From positions 852,835 to 916,834 of the forward strand of contig NW_023998630.1 of the NCBI RefSeq assembly GCF_014805625.2: 64,000 nt of DNA. The letters are read 5' to 3'. Below the pieces are notes generated by a model that saw only the letters and a program-made list of their open reading frames with translations, did no database searches and was not told the DNA's origin. The position numbers and the translations under genes are program-made. Source of the DNA: Glossina fuscipes (Eukaryota; Arthropoda; Insecta; Diptera; Glossinidae). Shown here in pieces: positions 24,074-35,100 of the stretch; the first letter of the stretch is position 1; every line of letters starts with the position of its first letter.

Positions 24074-24402
24074 TGTAGCATATTCTGCTAATCGCATTCT
24101 ACCCATTTACTAATATTATGCTAAGTTAACACTTTTGTATTTTCTCACATATTATGCTAAGTGTACCTATTTGTATTTTCTCACACCTCAATTACGCTAA
24201 GTATCTATTTTCTGACATCTTCACACGAAAAGATTGTGGATCCAGTTTCACATATTTTCTCACATTATACAACAAGTTACTTACTATATAAGGCACTGAT
24301 CACTGTAGAGTTAGGTCAGAGATAAGCCAAAGTTGTGGCATATTACATACTCTTTAAATAAAAATAAAAAGTATTATTAAACAAAAAGTGTATTTCACTA
24401 CA
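24074..24402 (+). repeat. 3' LTR (329 bp)
   Basis: Runs from TGTAGCATATT to TTTCACTACA. It includes a TATA-like 'CTATATAAGGC' near 24284-24294, a plausible start region ('CACTGTAGAGTTAGG'), and 'AATAAAAATAAAAAG' as poly(A) signal. Directly followed by the TACT duplication. Confidence 0.85.
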
Positions 24403-24654
24403 TACTAAAAACTCGGAGAGTATATTTATCATAAAAAAGCATGCAAAAGAGTCAATTTCTTTATGTGATAATTATTCCCGTCTACCTCCAATTTATTCCT
24501 AACTATTCAAGCTACTATTCTTTATTCTAGTTTTTCGTTTTTGGGTCGACTTGTTTTTCAACACTTTTGTATCCATTAAAACGTTTTCACGTTTACGTAA
24601 TGAAAGAAACTTTTTATAATTTGCTGCAAATCACTTTTCACATTCTGAAATGAA

Positions 24655-24774
24655 GTGCGGTAGAGGTTTTAATAAAGCCGAAAGCCTTAGATGCTAGTGC
24701 TTTAAGACTTTAATCTTAGAATTTACCCTCTGGCTAAATTTATAATAATAATAATGATAATAATAATAATAGAA
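24655..24774 (+). mobile_element. tRNA-derived SINE, copy C (5'-truncated)
   Basis: The plus strand reads 'GTGCGGTAGAGGTTTTAATA', 'AGCCGAAAGCCTTAGATGCT', 'TCTGGCTAAATTTATAATAA' and an imperfect (TAA)n tail. These are the body and tail of the SINE at 6153-6331 and 33910-34086, but the tRNA-like head is missing. No clear TSD. Confidence 0.65.
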
Positions 24775-25299
24775 GATATATATAAAAATATTTACTATAA
24801 TTCCAAAAATAGTTTTAAAATAATTTCTAGTTTTTTTAATTTATCTTTACAATTTTAAAATTTTTCAATTTTCACTTAACTTTTCTTCTAAATGAGTGAT
24901 AAGTTTTTACAAAAACCCCCGTTACTTCTTTAACAAAAGCTGTTTCTATCTGAGTAGCCACAGCAGCCAGCTTCTGAAATGCATCTGCGTACGTAAAGTC
25001 CGTTTGTATGGCAAATTAGTAAGTTCGTTAGCACATTTGAAAATTACGTAATCGTAGAACATCGTAGACATCATGACGTTTCTCATGTTACACTTACGTA
25101 CGATTTAAGCTCTACTATCTAAAGGGAATCAACAGCATTATCATAATAAAAATCATCAACTTGAAGAATTTCTTGGCAGTTAAGGAAGTTTGCATACAGA
25201 GTAACCGAAAACGAATAGAATTTTACAACTTTGTGCTATTATCACTTCAAATGGTTTTAAACAATCACAAGCAAAAAAGCTAAATTCAGTGGAGACCGA

Positions 25300-25800
25300 A
25301 TCTTTTATACCCATCACCGTTATCCTAAAACAGACAAGAGAAGTAAAAGAACAAAATTTTCATGGTCTATAATACGGAGTTGGCGCAGCTGATTTCTGTT
25401 ATATTCCAAAAAATAATATTCCAATAAAAGTATTTCAATAAAAAAGTTTTTATCGTATGGGAATGTGGGCATTGTAGGCGTGTCCTTTGAAAAGCTTGGA
25501 TCAATTCCAAACTGTTTTATAAATTTGTAGGCAACATCTTCATTTACGCTAGCGAGAGAACACTTTCCAGAAATACTACAAAGTTGCGCAAAGAGACAGA
25601 TGGTCAGAACGACACGTTTAGGCGCATTCTAAATTTGAGACTGGACAAGAATTTGTACACTTTACGGGGTTTTTGAAGTTTGCTTCTGCGCGTTATAAAG
25701 GTATTGAAAAAATAATTAAAGTTTGATACACTATAATATTGGGTAGGCGTAGTCAATTTTTTCCATTTCTGTGCACGATTGTTACAGCATCGCCAAGCGA
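25300..25800 (+). repeat. TATACCC-family dispersed repeat, probably two fused pieces
   Basis: 'TTTATACCCATCACCG' near 25306 is the family terminus. Further in are 'GTAGGCGTGTCCTTTGAAAA', 'AAAGAGACAGATGGTCAG' and 'TTGGGTAGGCGTAGTCAATT', blocks shared with 22.5 kb and 49.1 kb. Confidence 0.45.
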
Positions 25801-25854
25801 ATATCTATTCAAATGTTTGTACATTTATTTTCTGTAGTTTCCAACTAATTTTTA

Positions 25855-26190
25855 ATTCCTGACAGACAGAGTTGTTTTCCCTTTACGTGACGCTGTGAGC
25901 GTGTCCCTCGACCGACGTGCCCCATTTTCAATTCAAACCTGCCTGAGGGAACTGTTAACGTTTGTGCCAAATTTGAATTCGATAGCTTGAATTTTGCAAC
26001 CAAGATTATATTTATAACAGACATTATACAGACGTACAAACGGACAGACGGACAGTCTTGGACCGACTAAGGATTTGATGGTGGTCAAGAATATATATAC
26101 TTTGTGAGGACGGTGACCCTTCCTTCTGAGCATTGCGGAAGTTTTGACAAAATGAATATACCCCGCATCCTTTGGTGATGGGTATAAAAA
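25855..26190 (-). repeat. TATACCC-family dispersed repeat, well-preserved copy
   Basis: 'AAACGGACAGACGGACAGTC' lies near 26039 and the end reads 'TTTGGTGATGGGTATAAAAAG' near 26171. The block between, 'GTCAAGAATATATATACTTT', is also typical. This is one of the clearest copies in the window, and the frames over it are not genes. Confidence 0.65.
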
Positions 26191-26442
26191 GACAAAACAC
26201 GATCGACAAGCACACAAGCAACTAACCAACCAACCAAGTAACTCACTACGCTTTTAACTTAGCTCAGTTTTGCCCAGCCCAGCCTAGCCCAGCCAGCCAT
26301 TAAATGAACTTAAAACTTTTCGACAAAACATTTCTTTCCTTACAAGTTTATACATTGTTATGCGTAAAATTTAACACAATTTCTAAACTTTTAGAAAATA
26401 AAATTTTTACTTACCGCAGTCGTAGAAGTATGTTAATTTCTT

Positions 26443-26508
<66 letters not shown>

Positions 26509-26518
26509 NNNNNNNNNN

Positions 26519-26569
<51 letters not shown>

Positions 26570-26581
26570 TACATACATACA
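26443..26581. repeat. (CT)n-(CA)n-(CATA)n microsatellite with N gap
   Basis: A (CT)n run passes into (AC)n, interrupted by ten Ns at 26509-26518, then into CATA repeats. The true length is unknown because the gap lies inside the array. Confidence 0.95.
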
Positions 26582-27714
26582 CACTTATTCCCTTCCTCTT
26601 TCTGTATCTCTCTTTCAGTTCTTATCATCATCCGAAGAAGTATGGGAGTGATATGCACTTGAAGAATTCCCCTTTATGTATATTCAAGTGCCCACTACTG
26701 TTTTATAAAATTTACTCATATTATCAGTAATACAAGTGTGTTATAGTGTTGGTATTTGAAATTTACTTTAACTCTATCAGGCTTTCTGTTCCCCACTCCT
26801 GTCTTACTTCAAATGTGAATCACTAAAAAGATTGCTTTTATTGTGTGCAGTTGTGGTCTAGTATGGAATTTCAGTCATTTACACTTATGCAAGAAAATAA
26901 AATGAAAATGAAAAAAAATAAGGAAAACAATAAATTAGTTTTTCATGCACTTGACACTAAACTACATATCAAGGTGGTTTCTGTCAAGTATTAAAACTTT
27001 GAAATGGTTTTCATGTTTTGCTAAAACCATTTTTTAGATGCTGAGTTATTTTTTGGCAGAACATATACACATTATATATGTATATATACATATATATCTA
27101 ATTATCTTGTCCGAGCATATAATGATTTTGAATCTCCTTGAATTGTTTAATATAGTTGTTTAAATAAACTTTAACCAAATTACCTTTTTTCCTTCATACA
27201 ACCAAAAAAGACAAGTCAACCAATTTTCGTAAGTACCATTGAATTACTGCGGTTAACCGTTTATTGACCGATACGATGTAAATTAATCTATGTGATTTCA
27301 TCATACTACATAATACGTCGTTAGGAAGAAATGAAAAATGATTTTTTTTTTTTTGGAAATATTTTTATTAAACTCTCTTAGAATTCTAACACTTAGGTTT
27401 CTATTCGACGAACCATACTAAATGCGTTCTTGGAGACTTTCGTGAAGCATATGTTGAAGTAGTCGTTTAAGCAAATCATATGTAAAATCTTATGTATTAC
27501 GTATCTTGGTGGAAGAAAGGAGAAAAGCCATGTATACTTATCGTGTCACGAAAAAAGATGTATATATTAAAAAAGGGCAGTTTATCCTATAATTGTTAAT
27601 TATTAGAGTTTTTCTTATAAATTTATTTTATATTAAAATACCCGCTTAATCATTTATATAATTTTATAAATGCTTTATGCTACACTTATTTCAAAAATAT
27701 TATATTTCTCTTTT
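26582..27714. other. AT-rich stretch, no gene seen
   Basis: No recognisable coding sequence. A short (TATA)-rich run is at 27075-27100. Confidence 0.4.
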
Positions 27715-28060
27715 TATACGTTACACCACTTGTTCTACAGAGCATATTAAGTTTGTGCGGATATTTGCAACATCCAGAAGGACTTAAGAGATAAGCACCT
27801 TTTATTACACCGATCGACTCAGAATCACTCTCTAAGCTTGTCCGTGCATCTGTCCGTCTTGATTTTTTTGTTCACCATCCAGATGGCGGTTTTTGAGATA
27901 TTTCGATAAAATTTGGTATACCGATAAGACCACTTTTTCGAGCACTTCCCATATAACGGTTTATTTTGAAAAGCCTGTATGTGAATAACTGTATTAAACG
28001 AAGTTCTGTAGGGTATTTAATAGTGGGTTATAGCTTACTATAGTGTTTTCCCTTCCTTTA
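27715..28060 (+). repeat. TATACC-family dispersed repeat, subgroup B
   Basis: Contains 'GAGCATATTAAGTTTGTGCG', 'AACATCCAGAAGGACTTAAG', 'GTCCGTGCATCTGTCCGTC' and 'GAGATATTTCGATAAAATTT', ending 'TAGTGGGTTATAGCTTACT'. It is the best template in the window for this subgroup. Confidence 0.65.
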
Positions 28061-28826
28061 ATTTATTCGATTTTGTTTAATTTATTGTATTATTTTATAT
28101 TCTATTACTTTGAAATATTATATCGTTCCTTGCATATATTCTCTTACATTATGTTTCTGCGTTTTGAGATTATTTCATTTTATTGAATTTTCACAGTTTC
28201 ATCAATCGTCTTGCGCTCCATTTAGTCTATTTTGCCACATTGCCGGCGCGCTTAATTATTTTTATGAAATGATTCTTTATGATATTAGCTAATTTTTTTA
28301 TTTACTTCATTTCGGTTAATCTTCACAAATTAATTAATTTATTAATTATTATTATTATTATTATTATTGCTATTGTTATTATGGATACTTTGGCTTCGCA
28401 CTGTGTTTTGTGTACACTTTTGTATCCATCTTACGTCAACTCTGTACACGTAAATTTTTATATATATTGTATGTGAATGAATTTACATACGCAACGAAAA
28501 CATTTCTATGTATTTCTGCTTAAAACATTTTGTATGTAAGTATTGTGGATGTAAGTGAATGGATGCATACGCGTGTTTTAATTTAATAATATTAATACTA
28601 ATTAGCTTATCACCTTTGGTGTCTGCTTATATTGAGAGTTTTATAATAATTCCTCGCCAACGTGTGTCGAGCGTTCATTACGCTTCCAGTTAGTTTTCCA
28701 GCTGTTTCGCAAACTAGCACTACGACTGCAAACGACTTCTTACATAAAATGAACTTACTTGTTAACTTATACAAAATGATTTCTTTGGAGAATTTCGCCG
28801 TTCGCCAATAGCTTAGTAAAAAGCCA

Positions 28827-28832
28827 TTTATT
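28827..28832 (-). terminator. Candidate poly(A) signal of the beat-family gene
   Basis: Minus-strand AATAAA, about 118 bases past the stop codon at 28950. Nothing else around it is diagnostic; AATAAA is common in such AT-rich DNA. Confidence 0.3.
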
Positions 28833-28949
28833 AGCAGCCACAAAAATGTAGGCTTTTCTTTCCAAGCGGAAGATGAAGCATATTCTAATTATTTGGAATG
28901 TATATAAATAAAACGAAATAAAAAAAAAACATTATTTTTTTTTCTTTTT

Positions 28950-29150
28950 TTACATAAAATTGATTTTACCATTATATCTAGTTAGGTATAGACCGTTTTC
29001 ATCATTACTTTCATCAAATTCATCATTATTGCGATCGAATGGATACGTTTCTGGTGAACGCCCAGACGCCATAATACGCGGTTTATCTTCCTCTACATAC
29101 TTCTCGGCTTCACCATGGTATATGCGGTAAATGCGTGCAGAACATTTTAG
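28950..29150 (-). CDS. beat: beat-family last exon: end of Ig2 and C-terminal tail
   Basis: 201 nt, 66 codons plus TAA at 28950-28952. The acceptor is CCTATTTTGCAG. It reads LKCSARIYRIYHGEAEKYVE and continues EEDKPRIMASGRSPETYPFD, then an Asp/Asn-rich tail ending KINFM. The second Ig2 Cys is in LKCSA. There is no hydrophobic C-terminal segment, so the protein is probably secreted or held by other means. Confidence 0.93.
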   Translation of the reverse strand, partial: LKCSARIYRIYHGEAEKYVEEDKPRIMASGRSPETYPFDRNNDEFDESNDENGLYLTRYNGKINFM

Positions 29151-32100
29151 CTGCAAAATAGGATATTCGATAAAGAATTTTAACTGTTTCAATACGAAGG
29201 ACAATTACTTTGAGCCGTCCTTTAATAAAATGCTGAAGAGTAACTACAAAGTTGATTTCCAAAACAGCCGATTCCAACTGCTCCGCTTCATGTTTTTGTG
29301 TACGATAAATTCGCGAGTAATTCGGAGGAACCTAAAAATTAATTTGAAGCAGAAGTGATTCTTATATTACAAGAGAATGGTATTGCTTCGACAGCATTCA
29401 AATATGGTTGACACTTTTTACATTCATTTTATCAACACGTTCGCAACGCCCTGAAGGAAGCAGGTCGACACGTCCCCGAAAAGCATCAAATTCTAAATCG
29501 ATTTAAGCATCTGTCCATCTGTATAATGTCTGTTGTAAACATTCTCCTGGCCACAAAAATGAGGCTATCGACTTCAAATTTGGCAGAAACGTTAGAAGTT
29601 CTAGCACACAACTTGCCATTGAAAATGGGCTGATTCGGTCAAAGGGCACGCCCGCAGTACCACGTAAACTGTCTTTCAAAGGGAATGAAAAATTGGTTTT
29701 TTGCTCTTCACTCCAAAAATAAAGCAAGTAAATGTGTAAAATTTTGAACGCATATTCTATGGGCGATGCTGTAGCTTGCGTGCACAAAAATTAGATACAA
29801 AATTTTACAAATTCTTGGCCACTTTCAAATTTGAAATACACCTAAACATGTTCGCCGGTTCGTCTGTCCATCTGTCTGTTTGCGCATCCTTGTAGCATTT
29901 GGGGTAAACATTTTCCCGCCAGCGAAAATGAACGAATGAGCACAAATTTGCAAAAGAATTTGGAACTGACCTAAACTTTTTAAAGGACACGCCTACAACT
30001 ATTATTATTAATATTATTCTTCTGAAAATGGGAGAAATCCACGCCATTTTATAAAGCATGACAAATTTTTTTTTTTACTTCTTTTGTATGGTGATGAGTA
30101 TGAAAGCTTCGATTCCGACCGAACTTAATTTTCTTAGTTGTCGCTTTTAATAATGGTATGTCAAGTTTGCGTTAAAATGTGGAACACATCCAACGACTTC
30201 AGAGATTCACAAATTTCGTTTTATTAATCATAGGAAGGTCTAAGGTAAATTTTCACGCAAAACTTAGAAACGTTAGCTTCAACAAGTGAAAGTGTGGTTA
30301 TCTTGAAATAAAGGCAAGACAGACGCGGCTGAACTAAATCCTCGTTTGGCGAATAACTATTTAATAGATTGTACTAAAAAAAAAAGTGGCGTATCAAAGA
30401 AACGAACTTGAAGCATTTTAGTTTTCAATATTTCCCTAAACTATCAAGCAAGTAACATTTATGAAGAATCGGAAGGACTATGTTTGTCACTTTCTCTATT
30501 GTAATTGATATTTGTATGATCTTTGTTACAGTAAACAGTAAACAGAACTTTTATGGGCTTAGTCAGTCTGTTTATTTATTTTTAAAAAAAGAAGATTGTA
30601 AAACTGAAATATCAGCATTTTCGGCGAAATAAATTTATATAGTCCCAGATCTCAGTTGCCATCTTGTAAAAATAAATCTGCAGACAGAGGAAGTAGACCT
30701 TCAGAGAAATAAGAGTGATAGGCTATTGGCGGAAGGTGATTTAATTAAACTATTCTCTTGAACACCAAAGGAAAAAGCTTTCTCAGAAAGATTTAGGGAT
30801 GACCATGAGAGTTCTGCATTCCATCCATACATTCCAGCGGATAGCAAGGAGAAAAAGTTTTTTGAAAGGTTGGCACCCCAATTAGTGACCCGATATGATC
30901 AAAGAAATGATTCAATGTTTTATTCTCCCTGTTCATTCCTTCTCAATTGGGCAATATCGTCTAGAGGACGGTCAGATGAAAGCGGGCAGACATTGCTTAG
31001 ATTATCGTACGATATTTGATCAGCATCGATGACAGTTGGAAAGTAGATAAAAGTAGATTGTTCAGATGGATTAACAAGTGGAATTTGTGAGAGAACGTCT
31101 TATGCAAAATTCGATGTTGCAAGCCGTGGGTAAAAATGGATACCATGGGAAGTGTTGCAAATGTATTACACTAAGTTCTAAGATTCAAGGTACTTGAAAA
31201 TTTATAACTTCGAAAATTTACATAAAACCCCATGGTCAAATCATCGCGACGAAATTTAAGAAAAACTTCCAATTATCACTTGTAGTCATTTATTAGCTTG
31301 AAGCCATGGGCATCCAAAATCACTCGACAGCTTAATTGTTTCAAGCAGAATTCTAGTTTTTAAGACCTTTGAATATTATATATTTTATAACTTTCTTCAA
31401 ACTATTCGAAACAATTAAATAATTATATTTCTATGAATCACGAGCAAATTTGCTTCTTGGACGTAACGAAATATTTTTCATTTTAAACATTTTCTATAAA
31501 TTTGATCAACAACGTCAATTCGAACATAAAGCTTAAGAAGAAAATGCATAAGTAATGGAAACTTTGACTATTAAGCAAGAGAAATTTGAATTCAACTAAA
31601 TGTTTTTCGCCATTCCTTTCTCTATGATGGAATCGTTTAGGCTTTATTTAAAAAGTCGTGGGAAACGGAAATTTTTTGACTGTAAGAACTACAAGAAAAA
31701 AAGAAAACGAAAACTAAATAAATAAACGAGCTTGCTCATAATAGAAGGAATGAAGAATGAGAAAAGTCGAAAATGCAAAGAAAGAAAACATATACATATA
31801 CAGATATACCAATAACCATCTATTATATACATTTTCAATATTTTTACAATTTTCCTCACTTAAAAAAAATTACAGCATAAATCAAATGTGAGCCAAACTA
31901 ATGAATTTTCTTGTTTTGTCCTTTTTTTTTTGTTTGTAAAGCTGATATGAAACTGCAGCAGACAGACAGGAAAGACAGTTGAACGGACACAGAGTATTAA
32001 AGAGCTGGTGTGTTTGGTGTGATTCTTATAGCTATAAATGTATGAATGTTTATATACAAACATTCGGTGCTTGTTACATTGGCAGCAATGCCAGTAACTG

Positions 32101-35100
32101 TCAAATGCACAGACGTTCTTACATATCTACATTTATACAGATGTACATATATATAAATGTGCATGTATATATCTTTGCATATATGCATAAATTGTTATTT
32201 GTGTGCTTGCACTTACACACACTCACTCATTCAATCTATGATATATTCAGTATAATTCGGAGCATCAAAAAAAAGGACGAACAAAAAATGAAACCAAAAA
32301 ATGTAATGCAAAAAAGGAACAAACTACTAATGAATGCTATTCGTTGATTCCTTTTTTAGAGGTTTTGATGTTTTCCCACTACGAACGTTTTGTGTTCGCA
32401 TCTCGGCTGTTCGAATTCTTGTTTGTTTATAGCGCAATGAAATATATGCGTTCGTGTGTCATAGCAAATATATATGTATATGCATAATTTTGGACCGGCT
32501 CCATATAACCTCTTGAAAATTCAATTTTGATGTCATGTGTCTGCAAAATTTGCATGATCATTTTTTTGCATGTTTTTCCACATTTTCTAATAGAAATGAC
32601 CTCTACACTCATCACTGATGACAGAGGAAAGCAAAATATGGCAAAAAAAAAATAGAGAAAAAACTATAATAGAAAAGAAATTATTGAAAAAACTTTTCAA
32701 TTTCAATGCGATTATATAATAAAGGAAAGAATAAAAAGCAAATTTATCAATAAATAATAATTTTGAAGGAAAAATTCAAAAATAGGGAGCAAGAATTAAA
32801 TTACATTTTATAATAAAAAGAGAAAAAATCCATTTTTTTTCTTATCATCAGTGATATCTCATTTTTCAAAGCCTTAATTAAATAATAATTAAATTGTGAA
32901 AAATTATTTCATATTTATAATAAATCATTTATTTATTTACTTGTATATCATTTATCCACCATGTCAGATTAGCTGCCGGCTTGGTATAGTCCAATGAGCA
33001 ATTACCATCGATGTTATCGCCTAAACGATAACGCGAATGAATACCTGTTATGATTGGTCTTTGAGTTGGTAATTCTGCAAAAAAAAAAAATCAAATAAAT
33101 AAATGAATAAATAGCAACATAAATAAATAAATAAATAAATAAAATATATATTGAAAATGGCAGAAAAAAACTATTATAATAACAATAATGAATACTTGCC
33201 TACCACGCACATTTCGCCAAAACTGACTAACGTGTGAAAAGAGGGTGCGTCTGCTGATACTTCACACGCGTATTTACCTGATATTGCCAAAGCAACCTTA
33301 CTTAGCCAAACATGACTAGCATTTGAATGATTAATCTGAAAACCATGTAAAAAAAAGTTTTAGATTAATTTTTTTTCTGAGCCGATAGCCTGTGTTGCTA
33401 GTGCTCAATGTCTTTTTTTTAGTCTAAGAATTCATTTCATTAGTCTAAAATTAAAATAATAATAATAATAATAATAATAATTTTTTTCTCTAGTTTTCAT
33501 TTGTTATTATTATACCCTACAGAGTGTATGTATATAAAAGATGGTGGCGCGTATGTTTTGCAACCCCGGAGAGATTGGAGTAGATGTGCTTTTTATTATA
33601 ACAATCGATTGGGAATCATTTCTTTGAATCGATTAAAGGACATTTGTTCCTCTCTATCTGTTATAACGCACAGGTGTCCCACGTATAACACAGTTAGTAC
33701 CGAGCTATATCATCAACTCGTATTATACGAAACTTTTTTTAAAATTAATTTATTTTAAACTACGATGTAGAATAATTTAAACTTAAACATAATTTATATA
33801 TCCAACTGCACCCGGTTATATCCGAACCAAATCTTAACTTGTAAAATTGTATAGATATAGCTGAAGTTTCTTTCCAATCATACATACATATAAACGAAGA
33901 CGTAAGTTATTACTATTATTATTAATTTAGCCAGAGAATACATTAAGACTTTAGTCTTAAAAAAAGCACCAGCATCATCTAAGGCTTTCAGCATTATTAA
34001 AAACCCGGCCGCACTTGAGATTTGAACCCACGACCACTGAAGATTTGCTAGTCGAGACTCTTGCCTACTCGGCCACTCAGGCGCATGAAGAAATAAGTTA
34101 AATTTAAGTTTTTATGAAAAATAAAATATGGGAATTTATGTAATTATGAAAGACAAAAATTCAAGATATATTTAAAAGAAAAATACCAATGACGATCAAA
34201 GAATTAATTTGAATCAAAAATTACAGCTAATCCAGTTTATGTTTTCACAAAATTTGTTGAAACCCCTCTTATTAAGGAAAAAATAAAAATAATCGCAAAA
34301 AACACTTGAAAACAAATCCGGGGGAATACACATTCTACTGTTTGAAATCGTGTTATAATGATCGGAAATTTTTTACCGCGAGGTATTGAAACTGTGTTTT
34401 CCAAGTATCGTGTTACACGAAGGACTTCTGTAGATAAACTTGTGTTCAAGTCCCAAGTCGTAATCTCTATGAAATTCAAGATACTCTGTCCAACCATTTT
34501 CGCGGTTCCACCCGTAAAATATTCTAATACGAAAAAACTTTAGGTTTTAAATATTTATCGGCAACAAATGGTGAGATATAGTATTATTAAATAAGTCTGT
34601 AAAGTTAGGATGACATGCCACAATTTTTGGAATTCACTTTACCGCTAATGTTCCTACAAAAAACAAGTGATGTGCCAACAATGCCTAGTGTCTAATTATG
34701 AGGCACCTTGTTACCGTAGCTCCGGTGCCGAGGTTAACTCGTCGGTCACCAGGTATTTCTCACAAGAATATTTATTTTTAGGGAAATTTTGCTCGTTATG
34801 TTTCGCAAAATATTTTATTTACCTTAAGAAATTTCATACTTACCAACAATTTTACTTAGCTAAGCGGAAAAGAAGAAAATCGCGGAAAAGAAGAAAGCGC
34901 TGGTCGGTTCGCTGCCCCGAGTAGGAGAGAAAGAAAAATTCAAAAACCGTCAGTCCCTTGACTCGGACGACTGTAGAAGTCATCTGAAAACCTTACCATA
35001 TCCCAGTTAGAAAACACCTGTTTTCTGATGAGGTTTCCGCAAACCCACCATTTGTCATGTCGTTTAATATAGTGATTAAATCTTAATACTAATTTAAATC

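Larger units (their letters stand above)
23376..24402 (+). mobile_element. Internally deleted Ty3/gypsy-like LTR retrotransposon
   Basis: The element is flanked by a 4-bp direct repeat TACT (23372-23375 and 24403-24406). Its outer ends are TGTAG and CTACA, a perfect terminal inversion. From left to right: a 65-bp stump of the 5' LTR, the last part of integrase, an A-rich segment, a polypurine tract, and a full 3' LTR. The remaining 5' LTR, gag, protease, reverse transcriptase, RNase H and most of integrase are missing, and no env frame is present. Because the TSD brackets the whole, the deletion happened after insertion or the deleted form inserted as such. Confidence 0.85.

Noticed and set aside
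26304..26658. Thr/His-repeat and Cys/Val-repeat frames
   Set aside because: They read through a (CA)n microsatellite and an N gap.
33910..34086. A genuine tRNA gene
   Set aside because: A and B boxes are present, but the body does not fold as a tRNA and is followed by the SINE body and (TAA)n tail with TSDs.
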